Origin: Paractinoplanes ovalisporus
GTDB lineage: Bacteria; Actinomycetota; Actinomycetes; Mycobacteriales; Micromonosporaceae
NCBI RefSeq assembly: GCF_016834655.1
Contig: NZ_JAENHP010000004.1
Span: forward strand, 682,001 to 746,000
Reading direction: 5' to 3'
Length of the DNA: 64,000 bases
This document shows, in pieces, positions 32,588 through 40,582 of the stretch. Position numbers and translations under genes: made by a program. The first letter of the stretch is position 1. Every line of letters begins with the position of its first letter. The notes beneath the pieces were generated by a model, which searched no databases, was not told where the DNA came from, and saw only the letters and a list, made by a program, of their open reading frames with translations.

Positions 32588-33565
32588 ATGACCGATCAGA
32601 AGGTTCGCTGGGGAATTCTCGGTCCCGGGGGGATCGCCGCCTCGTTCGCCGCCGACCTGCGGCATGTGCCCGGCGCCGAACTCGCCGCCGTCGGCTCCCG
32701 CCGTCAGGAGACCGCCACCGAGTTCGCCCAGAAGTTCGGTTTCGCGCGCGCCCACGGCTCGTACGCGGATCTGGCCGCCGACCCCGAAGTCGACGTCGTC
32801 TACATCGCCACGCCGCACGCCTTCCACGCCGAGGCCGCGCACCTGTGCGTCGCGGCCGGCAAGGCCGTGCTGGTCGAGAAGCCGATCACGCTCGACCTGC
32901 CGGAGGCCGCCCGGCTCGTGGCGGCCGCCCGCGAGAAGGGCGTCTTCCTCATGGAGGCCATGTGGATGCGCCTCAACCCGGCCATCCGCAAGATCGTCGA
33001 GCTGGTCGAGGAGGGCACGATCGGCTGGGTCAGCTCGATCCACGCCGACTTTGGTCTGCAGGGCCCGTTCGACGCCGAGCACCGGCTGCGCGATCCCAAG
33101 CTGGGTGGCGGAGCACTGCTCGACCTCGGCGTCTACCCGATCAACTTCGCCCACCTGATCATGGGGGCGCCGGCCTCGGTGCAGGCGTGGGCGCACCTGA
33201 CGCCGGAACGTGTCGACGAGAACACCGGCATCCTGATGGGCTGGGAGCCCGGCGCGGTGGCCGCGCTGACCTGCAGCATCAACGGGCAGAGCCGCAACAA
33301 CGCGACGATCACCGGCACCGACGGGCGGATCGAGCTGCCCGAGGGCTTCTTCGTGCCGCGCTCGTTCGTGCTGCAGCGGGCGGGCCGCGAGGCCGAGACG
33401 TTCGAGTTCGACTTCCCGGGCAGCGGCTACCAGTTCGAGGCGGCCGAGGTGCAGCGGTGCCTGCTCGCCGGCGAGCTGGAGAGCCCGCTCATGCCGCACG
33501 CGACGACGCTGGAGATCATGACGTTGCTGGACACGATCCGTGAGGAGATCGGGGTCGCCTACTAG
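32588..33565 (+). CDS. Gfo/Idh/MocA family oxidoreductase
   Basis: 325 residues. The N-terminal Rossmann fold starts WGILGPGGIAASFAADL. VDVVYIATPHAFHAEAAHLCVAAGKAVLVEKPITLDLPEA contains the catalytic EKP lysine (near residue 98), and GGGALLDLGVYPINFAHLIMG matches the substrate-domain motif with D-L-G-V-Y-P. Probably an NAD(P)-dependent sugar or dihydrodiol dehydrogenase. ATG 32588 has TACCGT seven bases upstream (leaderless). The stop codon is the first base-paired part of a 169-bp palindrome downstream, ahead of a LacI regulator gene. Confidence 0.88.
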   Translation: MTDQKVRWGILGPGGIAASFAADLRHVPGAELAAVGSRRQETATEFAQKFGFARAHGSYADLAADPEVDVVYIATPHAFHAEAAHLCVAAGKAVLVEKPITLDLPEAARLVAAAREKGVFLMEAMWMRLNPAIRKIVELVEEGTIGWVSSIHADFGLQGPFDAEHRLRDPKLGGGALLDLGVYPINFAHLIMGAPASVQAWAHLTPERVDENTGILMGWEPGAVAALTCSINGQSRNNATITGTDGRIELPEGFFVPRSFVLQRAGREAETFEFDFPGSGYQFEAAEVQRCLLAGELESPLMPHATTLEIMTLLDTIREEIGVAY

Positions 33566-33730
33566 CGCCTGTTTCGTAGCTGGGGCGTGTGCGAGGCGCG
33601 GTCCAGATTTCGTCTGGTGTCGGCCCGTGGAGGTCCGGCTCCCGGTGTTGGAACCGGGCTTTCGCGGGACGCCGCCAGGCGGGATCTGGACCTCGACGCA
33701 GCCCCGCTTCAGCTACGAAACAGGCGCTAG
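33562..33730. repeat. 169-bp imperfect palindrome (MITE-like or long hairpin)
   Basis: The outer 21-bp arms, 33562-33582 and 33710-33730, are exact complements (left arm begins CTAGCGCCTG, right arm ends CAGGCGCTAG). Inside, pairing continues imperfectly: GGGGC with GCCCC, GTCCAGAT (near 33599) with ATCTGGAC, CGTCTGGTG with CGCCAGGCG, and an apical CCCGGT/ACCGGG. The left end includes the TAG stop of the Gfo/Idh gene, and the right end supplies the first three bases of the TAGGGT -10 of the LacI gene. No coding capacity of note. Confidence 0.85.
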
Positions 33731-33739
33731 GGTTGGCGC

Positions 33740-34786
33740 ATGCCGTCGAGAAAGGTCGGCGGCAAGCCGACATCGAGCGATGTGGCCCGGGCTGCCGGCG
33801 TCTCCCGCTCCGCCGTCTCGTTCGCCTTCAACAGCCCGCAGCGCATCTCGGCGGCGACCCGCGACCGCATTCTCGCGGTCGCCGCCGAGATGGGTTACAC
33901 GCCGAACACGCTGGCCCGCATGCTCCAGGCCGGCACCACCAACTCGATCGGGGTGCTGCTGCCGCAACGGCTGGCCCGCATCCTCGAGAACCCCTATTAC
34001 GCCCGCTTCCTGATGGGTGTCGGTCAGGTCTGTGACCAGGAGGGCTACACCCTTCTGCTGACCCCGCCCCTGCAGGATTCGGTGCTCAAGGCGATCCCGT
34101 ACGCGGCGGTGGACGGATTCGTGGTCTGCGGGCTCGAGACCGAGGGGGCCGAGGTGCTCGAACTCGAACGGCGGGGCGTCCCGTTCGTGCTGATCGACAG
34201 CGACCGTTACGAGAACGCGCCCAGCGTCGAGGTCGACGACCGCGGTGGGGCTCGTGAGGTCACGCAATATCTGCTGGAGCTGGGCCACCGCCGGATCGCT
34301 GTGCTCTCCATGGGCCCCGGCCCCGACGTGGAGTCCCGCGGTTACCGCGGCCCGCTCGGGCGCCGGATGGACGGCATCGCCGACGCGCTGGCCGGGGCCG
34401 GGATGACGATGGCCGACGTGGCGCTGGCCGAGGTGCCGGTGACCCGGACGGACGGCTACACCGCCACCCGTGAGCTGATGAAACGCGACCCGCGCCCGAC
34501 CGCGATCCTGGCCCTGTCGGACGTGCTGGCCTACGGGGCGGTCGACGCGCTGCAGGAGATGGGGCTGGACGTGCCGTCGGCGGTGTCGGTGACCGGCTTC
34601 GACGATCTGGCCGAGTCGGCCTGGTTCCGGCCGCGGCTGACCACCGTGAGGCAGCCGATCGTCACCAAGGGCCGCACGGCCGCCGACTTCCTGATCTCGG
34701 CGATGCGCGGCGAGGACCAGCATCCGCACCAGGTTCTCGGCACCACCCTGGTGGTTCGCGATTCGGCGGTCAAACCGCGTATGTAA
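33740..34786 (+). CDS. LacI-family transcriptional regulator
   Basis: 348 residues. The N-terminal helix-turn-helix is TSSDVARAAGVSRSAVSFAFNSPQRISAATRDRILAVAAEMGYTPNTLAR, a clean LacI type. The sugar-binding domain (SIGVLLPQRLARILENPYYARFL and onward) ends in the conserved FDDLAESAWFRPRLTTVRQPI. ATG 33740 has TAGGGT six bases upstream, placed within the right arm of the palindrome. It is followed by a palindromic operator-like site and a GH13 glucosidase, so it probably controls alpha-glucoside use. Confidence 0.9.
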   Translation: MPSRKVGGKPTSSDVARAAGVSRSAVSFAFNSPQRISAATRDRILAVAAEMGYTPNTLARMLQAGTTNSIGVLLPQRLARILENPYYARFLMGVGQVCDQEGYTLLLTPPLQDSVLKAIPYAAVDGFVVCGLETEGAEVLELERRGVPFVLIDSDRYENAPSVEVDDRGGAREVTQYLLELGHRRIAVLSMGPGPDVESRGYRGPLGRRMDGIADALAGAGMTMADVALAEVPVTRTDGYTATRELMKRDPRPTAILALSDVLAYGAVDALQEMGLDVPSAVSVTGFDDLAESAWFRPRLTTVRQPIVTKGRTAADFLISAMRGEDQHPHQVLGTTLVVRDSAVKPRM

Positions 34787-34795
34787 CACGTGTTA
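34784..34795 (+). promoter_or_regulatory. Operator-like palindrome TAACACGTGTTA
   Basis: A perfect 12-bp palindrome whose first three bases are the stop of the LacI gene. It lies just upstream of TAGCTT (34805-34810), the leaderless -10 of the glucosidase gene, in the right place for repression by the adjacent LacI protein. Confidence 0.6.
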
Positions 34796-34817
34796 GTAAC
34801 GTGATAGCTTCGCCACC

Positions 34818-36416
34818 ATGACTGAGTCCTGGTGGCGAGACGCGGTGATCTATCAGATCTATCCGCGCAGCTTCGCCGACGCGAACGGCGACGGAATCGG
34901 CGACCTGCCCGGCATCCGGGCCCGCCTGCCCTACCTGCGTGACCTGGGCGTGGACGCCGTCTGGCTGTCCCCGTTCTATCTGTCCCCGCAGGCCGACGCC
35001 GGCTACGACGTCGCCGACTACCGCACCGTCGACCCGATCTTCGGCTCGGTCGGCGACGCCCGGGGCCTCGTCGCCGACGCGCACGACCTCGGCCTGCGCG
35101 TGATCGTCGACCTGGTGCCCAACCACTCCTCCGACCAGCACATCTGGTTCCAGCAGGCGCTGGCCGAGGGGCCCGGCTCTCCGCTGCGCGAGCGCTACCA
35201 CTTCCGCGACGGCCGGGGCGATCAGCCGCCCAACGACTGGCCGTCGATCTTCGGCGGTCCGGCGTGGACCCGGGTGCCCGACGGCCAGTGGTACCTGCAC
35301 CTGTTCGCGCCCGAGCAGCCCGACTTCAACTGGGACCACCCGGCCGTGGCCGACGAGTTCCGCACGATCCTGCGGTTCTGGCTCGACCTGGGCGTCGACG
35401 GTTTCCGCATCGACGTGGCGCACGGCCTGGTCAAGGAGGCCGGGCTGCCGTCGCTGGGGCGCGTGGCCGAATGGCACCTGCTCGACGTCGGCGAGAGCCC
35501 GTGCTTCGACCGTGACGGCGTGCACGACATCTACCGCAGCTGGCGGACCATCCTCGACGAGTACCCGGGCGAGCGCATCGCCGTGGCCGAGGCCTGGGCG
35601 CCGACCCTGGCCCGGGTCGCCGACTACGTGCGCCCCGACGAGCTGCACCAGGCCTTCAACTTCAGCTACCTGGCCACCCCGTGGGAGCCGACGGCCCAGC
35701 GCGAGATGATCGACGCCTCGATCGGCGCGATGGCCGCGGTCGGCGCCCCCGCCACCTGGACCCTGTCGAACCACGACGTCGTGCGCCACACCAACCGCCT
35801 GCTGCAGGCGGACGCGGGCGATGTCGCGGGCCGCCGCCCGACTGAGGTCGATCCGGTGGCCGGTCTGCGCCGGGCCCGCGCCGCGACCCTGCTCCTGCTA
35901 GCCCTGCCCGGCTCGGCCTACCTCTACCAGGGTGAGGAGCTGGGCCTGCCCGAGGTGACCGACCTGCCGCCCGAGGTGCGCCAGGACCCGGCGTTCCACC
36001 GGGCGACCGGCCAGGACGGATACCGCGACGGCTGCCGGGTCCCGCTGCCCTGGTCGGGAACCACGGCCCCGTACGGCTTCGGTCCCGACAGCGGACCGAG
36101 CTGGCTGCCTCAGCCCGCCTCGTGGGCGTCCTTGAGCGTCGAGGCCCAGGACGGCGTGCCCGGCTCGACCCTGTCGATGTACCGCGAGGCCCTGGCGCTG
36201 CGCCGCAAGACCCTGACCGGGGCCGCCACCCTGACCTGGCAGCCGGGCCCCACCGGCATCTTGTCCTTCACCCGCGGCGACGGCTTCGCCTGCACGGTCA
36301 ACATGACCGGCGCACCGGTCGCGATCGACCCGCCCGGCACCCTCCTGCTCGCGAGCGGACCGGTGGAGGGCGGTGTGCTGCCACCCGACACCACCGCCTG
36401 GTGGTCGGTCAGCTGA
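34818..36416 (+). CDS. Alpha-glucosidase, GH13 (oligo-1,6-glucosidase type)
   Basis: 532 residues. WWRDAVIYQIYPRSFADANGDGIGDLPGI opens the TIM barrel. Catalytic motifs are visible: DLVPNHSS, GFRIDVAHGL (nucleophile Asp), AVAEAWAP (general acid Glu) and LSNHDVVRH (third Asp). A C-terminal beta domain follows. It hydrolyses alpha-glucosidic bonds in maltose- or isomaltose-like oligosaccharides; no signal peptide is seen, so it is cytoplasmic. ATG 34818 lies seven bases after TAGCTT (leaderless). Converges and overlaps by eight bases with the PiT gene. Confidence 0.92.
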   Translation: MTESWWRDAVIYQIYPRSFADANGDGIGDLPGIRARLPYLRDLGVDAVWLSPFYLSPQADAGYDVADYRTVDPIFGSVGDARGLVADAHDLGLRVIVDLVPNHSSDQHIWFQQALAEGPGSPLRERYHFRDGRGDQPPNDWPSIFGGPAWTRVPDGQWYLHLFAPEQPDFNWDHPAVADEFRTILRFWLDLGVDGFRIDVAHGLVKEAGLPSLGRVAEWHLLDVGESPCFDRDGVHDIYRSWRTILDEYPGERIAVAEAWAPTLARVADYVRPDELHQAFNFSYLATPWEPTAQREMIDASIGAMAAVGAPATWTLSNHDVVRHTNRLLQADAGDVAGRRPTEVDPVAGLRRARAATLLLLALPGSAYLYQGEELGLPEVTDLPPEVRQDPAFHRATGQDGYRDGCRVPLPWSGTTAPYGFGPDSGPSWLPQPASWASLSVEAQDGVPGSTLSMYREALALRRKTLTGAATLTWQPGPTGILSFTRGDGFACTVNMTGAPVAIDPPGTLLLASGPVEGGVLPPDTTAWWSVS

Positions 36417-37422
36417 AGACCGGGCGGAACAGGAAGTAGAGCAGGCAGGCGATCAGGCCGGCGGCCGGGAACGTGGTGATCCAGGCGATCACGATGTTGC
36501 CGGCCACGTTCCAGCGGACCGCGTTCAGCCTCTTCGTCGCGCCCACGCCCATGATCGCCGAGGTGATCGTGTGCGTGGTCGAGATGGGGGCGTGCAGCAC
36601 GTACGCGTTGAAGAAGAGCACCGAACTGGCCACCGTCTCGGCCGCGAAACCCTCGGCCGGGCCCAGGTCGATGATTTTGCGGCCGAGCGTACGGATGATC
36701 CGCCAGCCGCCCGAGTAGGTGCCCGCGGCCAGCATCGTCGCGGTCGTGATGTAGACCCACCACGGGATGTGGGTGGAGCTGTCCTGGAAGCCGCCGGTGT
36801 AGAGCGCCAGCACCACGATGCCCATGGTCTTGGCCGCGTCCTGGATGCCGTGGCCGACCGACATGGCCGCGGCCGAGATCGTCTGGGCGACGCGGAAGCC
36901 GCGGTTGAGCCGTCCGGGGTTGCCCCGCCGGAAGATCCACATGATCGCGACCATGACCAGGAAGCCGAGCATCAGGCCGACGATCGGCGACGCGACCATC
37001 GGGATCAGGACCTTCTCGATGATCGTGTGCCACTGCACCGAGCCCAGCGACGACCCGGCCACCATGGTCGCCCCGACCAGGCCGCCGAACAGGGCGTGGG
37101 ACGAGCTCGAGGGCAGGCCGAACCACCAGGTGATCAGGTTCCAGGTGACCGCTCCGAGCACCCCGGCGAAGACGATGCCGAGGCTCGGGACGCCGAGCTC
37201 GAGCTTGACCAGGCCGTCACCGACCGTCTTGGCCACGTCGGCGCCCAGGTGCGCGCCGATGAAGTTGCCGACGGCGGCCATGGCCAGCGCGACCCGGGGG
37301 GTCAGGGCCCGGGTGCTGATGCTGGTGGCGATGGCGTTGGCGGCGTCGTGGAAGCCGTTGGTGTAGTCGAAGGCCATCGCGGCGATGATCACCGCGGTGA
37401 CCGCGAAGAACTCGGGCGACAA
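36409..37422 (-). CDS. pit: Low-affinity inorganic phosphate transporter (PiT family)
   Basis: 337 residues, about ten hydrophobic helices. The duplicated PiT signature is present: FDYTNGFHDAANAIATSISTRAL near the start and SVGHGIQDAAKTMGIVVLAL near the middle; both carry the G-x-x-D-A-A-x core. It transports phosphate with a cation across the membrane. TTG 37422 is the only start near the conserved N-terminus. It follows the DUF47 gene with four bases between stop and start, so the pair is an operon. Confidence 0.93.
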   Translation of the reverse strand: MSPEFFAVTAVIIAAMAFDYTNGFHDAANAIATSISTRALTPRVALAMAAVGNFIGAHLGADVAKTVGDGLVKLELGVPSLGIVFAGVLGAVTWNLITWWFGLPSSSSHALFGGLVGATMVAGSSLGSVQWHTIIEKVLIPMVASPIVGLMLGFLVMVAIMWIFRRGNPGRLNRGFRVAQTISAAAMSVGHGIQDAAKTMGIVVLALYTGGFQDSSTHIPWWVYITTATMLAAGTYSGGWRIIRTLGRKIIDLGPAEGFAAETVASSVLFFNAYVLHAPISTTHTITSAIMGVGATKRLNAVRWNVAGNIVIAWITTFPAAGLIACLLYFLFRPVFS

Positions 37423-37425
37423 GGC

Positions 37426-38052
37426 CTAGCTCTCCTTGACCGCGATGGTCTCGACGGTGTTCGCCACGTGCTCGAACGCGTCGCAGGCGGCCTCCAGTTC
37501 GTCGGCCACCTCCTTCATCTTGAGCACGGTGAGGGCGTCGTACTCGCCGGAGAAGAGCCGGACCAGCAGCATCCGGTACGCGCGGTCACCCTCGTTCTCG
37601 AGCCGGTTGATCTCGATCCAGTACTCCTCGAGATCCTTCATCGTGCGCAGCCGCGGCATCGCCCCGGCGGTGATCTTGGCCTGCTGGTCGAGCACGTCGA
37701 CCAGCTCGTGCATCTCGCGTGGCAGCGACGGCAGCTCGGTCAGCCCGTACAGATAGAGGAGGTTGCCGACCGCCTCCAGGTGGTCCATCACGTCGTCGAG
37801 CTGCGAGCCCAGCGAATAGATGTCCTCGCGGTCGAACGGGGTGATGAACGTGGAGTTGATCTTCTTGTAGAGGTCGTGCGTGATCTGGTCGCTGTCGTGC
37901 TCGACGTCGGTCAGCCGGTCACTCACCGACTGCACGTCGACCCCGGGCAGGCCCAGCTCGTTGAGCAGCTCCGTGCCCTTGACGAGGTTGTTCGCGGCCT
38001 GCGTGAACAGGTCGTAGAAGGCGCCCTCGACGGGGCGGAACGAAAACTTCAC
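37426..38052 (-). CDS. DUF47 PhoU-like accessory protein of the PiT transporter
   Basis: 208 residues, all helical and acidic, e.g. TDVEHDSDQITHDLYKKINSTFITPFDREDIYSLGSQLDDVMDHLEAV. This E-H-x-x-D and F-D-R-E-D-I pattern is the DUF47/PhoU-like family, encoded with PiT transporters across bacteria and thought to modulate their activity. GTG 38052 is preceded by GAGGTCGAGCC. First gene of the unit with pit; together with pstSCAB it gives this locus two phosphate uptake systems. Confidence 0.93.
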   Translation of the reverse strand: MKFSFRPVEGAFYDLFTQAANNLVKGTELLNELGLPGVDVQSVSDRLTDVEHDSDQITHDLYKKINSTFITPFDREDIYSLGSQLDDVMDHLEAVGNLLYLYGLTELPSLPREMHELVDVLDQQAKITAGAMPRLRTMKDLEEYWIEINRLENEGDRAYRMLLVRLFSGEYDALTVLKMKEVADELEAACDAFEHVANTVETIAVKES

Positions 38053-38131
38053 GGCTCGACCTCGATCGACGGACTTGGGATGATCTCCGGGGAATGCTAC
38101 GGCTTCCCCTGGTTCACCTTTCGTTCGCCCG

Positions 38132-39085
38132 CTAAACGGATTGCCGGCGTCGTTCCGGTCGCGGAGCGTTGGGGCGAGGCGACGGACGGCGGACCGCCCG
38201 GGTGGGCAGCGGTTCCTGGGCCGCCCAGCGGCTCACCGGGTGGCGGCGCAGGTGCCGGGCGAGGTGGCGCTGGTCGTGGTCGGCGATCACATCGACCCCG
38301 GCCGCGCCGAGCTCGGTCCAGATCGCCTCCCGGGCGCTCCTCGGTCCCTTGGGCAGGCCCGAGATGCGCACCGTACGGCCGTCGTCGTGCGCCGACCGCA
38401 CCATCGCGTGCAGCAGGTGCCGTTCCTCGGCCGGGATCGGCTCGAGCCCGTCCCAGCCGAACCGCCGGCTCCACGGCTCGCTGATCGTCGGCACCAGCGC
38501 AGGCGGCGCCGACCGCGAGCCCAGGTCGTCGAACGAGCCCTCGGCGAACGCGTATCGCACCTCCTCGGTCACGAGCAGCTCGCGGACGTCGACGATGCCC
38601 GCGATCGAGACGGTGACCGCGCCCGGCGTGAGGTCGTCCCCGGCGCAGCGGCTGAGCAGACCGGAGTGGTCCCGCAGCTGCTGGTCGAGCATCCGGTAGG
38701 CCCGCAGCAGCGTCTCGGCGTCGCGCACGGCGCCGGTGAACTCGACCACGAGCCGGAACGGCACCTTCTGGTCGCGGGTGATCCGGCCGTTGTGGCCGCG
38801 GGCCCGGGCGAAGAGCGGGGTCAGGACGAGCCGGCGCAGCGTACGGCCGGGCTGCGGCGCTCCGGGCCCGAGGAAGAGCTCGCCGCGCGGGCCGGGTGTG
38901 ACCGGCACGGTCAGCCCGCCCAGCCCCCGGCGGAGCACCGCGGGCAGCGGGTCGATGTCGTCCGGCCGGGCCAGGCCGTGCCCGGCCGCCAGGTAGGGGG
39001 TCCGGCGGCGGGCCAGTGCTGCGACCACTCCGGCCAACCCCGCGGCCCCGGCGAGGCCACCCGCGATCACCAGCCCGTCAACCAC
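38132..39085 (-). CDS. Membrane-anchored PI-PLC/GDPD (AIM6)-like protein, probably catalytically degenerate
   Basis: 317 residues. An N-terminal hydrophobic segment (LVIAGGLAGAAGLAGVVAALA) is followed by a domain whose second half matches the bacterial PI-PLC/GDPD superfamily proteins related to yeast AIM6: FRLVVEFTG, LDQQLRDHSGLLSR, AVTVSIAG, RYAFAEGSFDDLGS, SEPWSRRFGWDG and finally VRISGLP...VWxxLGAAGVDVIADHDQRHLARHL. The N-terminal catalytic parts of this family (an H-S-H-N-D-Y block and E-x-D and H-D pairs) are not seen; PLPAVLRRGLGGLTVPVTPGPRGELFLGPG occupies that place. Judged a pseudoenzyme by comparison from memory of the family. GTG start. Divergent from an ECF41 sigma factor gene. 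Confidence 0.5.
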   Translation of the reverse strand: MVDGLVIAGGLAGAAGLAGVVAALARRRTPYLAAGHGLARPDDIDPLPAVLRRGLGGLTVPVTPGPRGELFLGPGAPQPGRTLRRLVLTPLFARARGHNGRITRDQKVPFRLVVEFTGAVRDAETLLRAYRMLDQQLRDHSGLLSRCAGDDLTPGAVTVSIAGIVDVRELLVTEEVRYAFAEGSFDDLGSRSAPPALVPTISEPWSRRFGWDGLEPIPAEERHLLHAMVRSAHDDGRTVRISGLPKGPRSAREAIWTELGAAGVDVIADHDQRHLARHLRRHPVSRWAAQEPLPTRAVRRPSPRPNAPRPERRRQSV

Positions 39086-39127
39086 AGTCCCACCGCCCGA
39101 TTCGTGCCAAATATGCGTTCTCTACTG

Positions 39128-39134
39128 TGTCACA
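39128..39134 (+). promoter_or_regulatory. ECF41-type -35 element TGTCACA
   Basis: TGTCACA is the -35 core reported for ECF41 sigma factor promoters, found here 41 bases before an ECF41 gene, suggesting autoregulation. A matching CGTC -10 at the usual distance is not evident. Confidence 0.35.
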
Positions 39135-39174
39135 AGTGCTACCCCGCCCCAGGAATCTCGCGCAGAATTCCCCC

Positions 39175-40041
39175 ATGCCACCGTCTGCCGAGGCCTTCGA
39201 GGCCGAGCGTCCACACCTCGTCTCGGTCGCCTACCGGATGCTCGGCAGCATGGCCGAGGCCCAGGACGTGGTGCAGGAGGCCTGGCTGCGCTACACGCGC
39301 GCCGGTGATCAGGAGATCCGCGACCTGCGCGGCTGGCTCACCACGGTCACCGGCCGGCTCTGCCTCGACGTGCTCAAGTCGGCCCGCGTGTCGCGCGAGG
39401 CCTACACCGGCCAGTGGCTCCCCGAGTTCTTCGTCGCCCCCGAGGTCGGCCCGGCCGCCCGGGCCGAACAGCGCGACCAGGTCGGGCTCGCCCTGCTGGT
39501 GGTCCTCGAGCGGCTCAGCCCCGAGCAGCGGGTGGCGTTCGTGCTGCACGACGCGTTCGCCGTGCCCTACGACGAGGTCGCCCGGGTTCTCGGTACGACC
39601 GAGGCCACCGCCCGCCAGCACGCCTCCCGCGGGCGCAAGGCCGCCTCCGAGGGCGGAGTGCGGCACACCGCCGGCGTGGCCGAGCAGCGGCGCGTGCTGA
39701 CCGCCTTCATCGAGGCCGCGAACAGCGGTGACCTGCAGGCACTGGCCGCGGTGCTGGCGCCCGACGTGGTGTCGATCAGCGACGGCGGCGGCTTCACGAG
39801 CACCGCGCTGCGCCCGATCGTCGGCGTCGAGAAGGTCTCGCGCTTCTATGTCGGCATCGCCCACGGGCAGCGCATGGCCGGCGTCACGCTGGAGCCGGTG
39901 CTGGTCAACGGCGTGGCCGGGGTCCTGGTGCGGGGCGGCCAGATCTCGGGGGCGATGGCCGTGACGGTGGCCGACGGCCGCATCACCGGCCTCTTCCAGC
40001 AGCTCAACCCCAACAAGCTGCTAGTCAGCGACCTTCTGTAG
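39175..40041 (+). CDS. ECF41-family (SigJ-like) RNA polymerase sigma factor
   Basis: 288 residues. Sigma region 2 (FEAERPHLVSVAYRMLGSMAEAQDVVQEAWLRY) and region 4 (LSPEQRVAFVLHDAFAVPYDEVARVLGTTEATARQHASRGRK) are followed by a SnoaL-like C-terminal domain. The three hallmarks of ECF41 are present: Y-T-G-Q-WLPEF in the linker, DGGG (SISDGGGFTS) and NPNKL near the C-terminus. In this group the C-terminal domain tunes activity instead of an anti-sigma factor. The usual partner gene (a COE-type oxidoreductase or decarboxylase) is not adjacent. ATG 39175. Confidence 0.9.
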   Translation: MPPSAEAFEAERPHLVSVAYRMLGSMAEAQDVVQEAWLRYTRAGDQEIRDLRGWLTTVTGRLCLDVLKSARVSREAYTGQWLPEFFVAPEVGPAARAEQRDQVGLALLVVLERLSPEQRVAFVLHDAFAVPYDEVARVLGTTEATARQHASRGRKAASEGGVRHTAGVAEQRRVLTAFIEAANSGDLQALAAVLAPDVVSISDGGGFTSTALRPIVGVEKVSRFYVGIAHGQRMAGVTLEPVLVNGVAGVLVRGGQISGAMAVTVADGRITGLFQQLNPNKLLVSDLL

Positions 40042-40527
40042 ATATTGGTGGTAGTGCGTGGCGAACGGCTCGCTACCGTCGCCCAGCGCCACGAGCAGCT
40101 TGTCGGCCGCCGCCCGGGCCTCGCGGACGAGGTCGTCGGGGTAGCCGAACTGGGTGCGGTGCTCGTCGAACTCGTCCTCGTCGCGCAGCTCGACCAGCCC
40201 CGTCGCGCGGCGGCGCACCACGTCGAGGTCGAGGTCGATGATGTGCACCGTGTCACCCTCCCAGCGGGCGGGAGTGGTGATGTCGCAGTAGACCTCGCTC
40301 GTGCGCGGCTGCGGGTTGAACATGCCCGTCCACCACGCGTGATGCGGGATGACCAGCACGAACGGGATCTGCTCGACCGACGGGCGGCCGTGGTAGACCG
40401 ACTCGGTGCCGCGCGACACGCCCACCCAGACTCCGAGGTCGTCGGTGTCGAAGCGGCGGGCGGGATAGTCCCGATGGGCCGAACCGTCGTACTTCGTGTA
40501 GACGACCCGGACCGTGTCACTCGGCAT
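40021..40527 (-). CDS. DUF402 family protein (nucleoside phosphatase-like fold)
   Basis: 168 residues. Core motifs of DUF402 are visible: YDGSAHRDYPARRFDTDDLGVWVGVSRGTESVYHG, then WWTGMFNPQ (substrate-loop region), VYCDITTPARWEGDTVHIIDLDLDVVRRRATG and the final acidic helix DEDEFDEHRTQFGYPDDLV. Related proteins act as nucleoside di/triphosphatases; activity here is inferred. ATG 40527 has TAGGGT six bases upstream (leaderless). Its 3' end overlaps the sigma factor gene by 21 bases. Confidence 0.82.
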   Translation of the reverse strand: MPSDTVRVVYTKYDGSAHRDYPARRFDTDDLGVWVGVSRGTESVYHGRPSVEQIPFVLVIPHHAWWTGMFNPQPRTSEVYCDITTPARWEGDTVHIIDLDLDVVRRRATGLVELRDEDEFDEHRTQFGYPDDLVREARAAADKLLVALGDGSEPFATHYHQYLQKVAD

Positions 40528-40582
40528 GCGAGAACCCTAACGGTGGTCGGCTTCTGTCGGTGGTGGCGGGTACCGTCTGCGC

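Noticed and set aside
33562..33730. A full insertion sequence
   Set aside because: 169 bp with no transposase coding capacity; kept only as a palindromic or MITE-like element.
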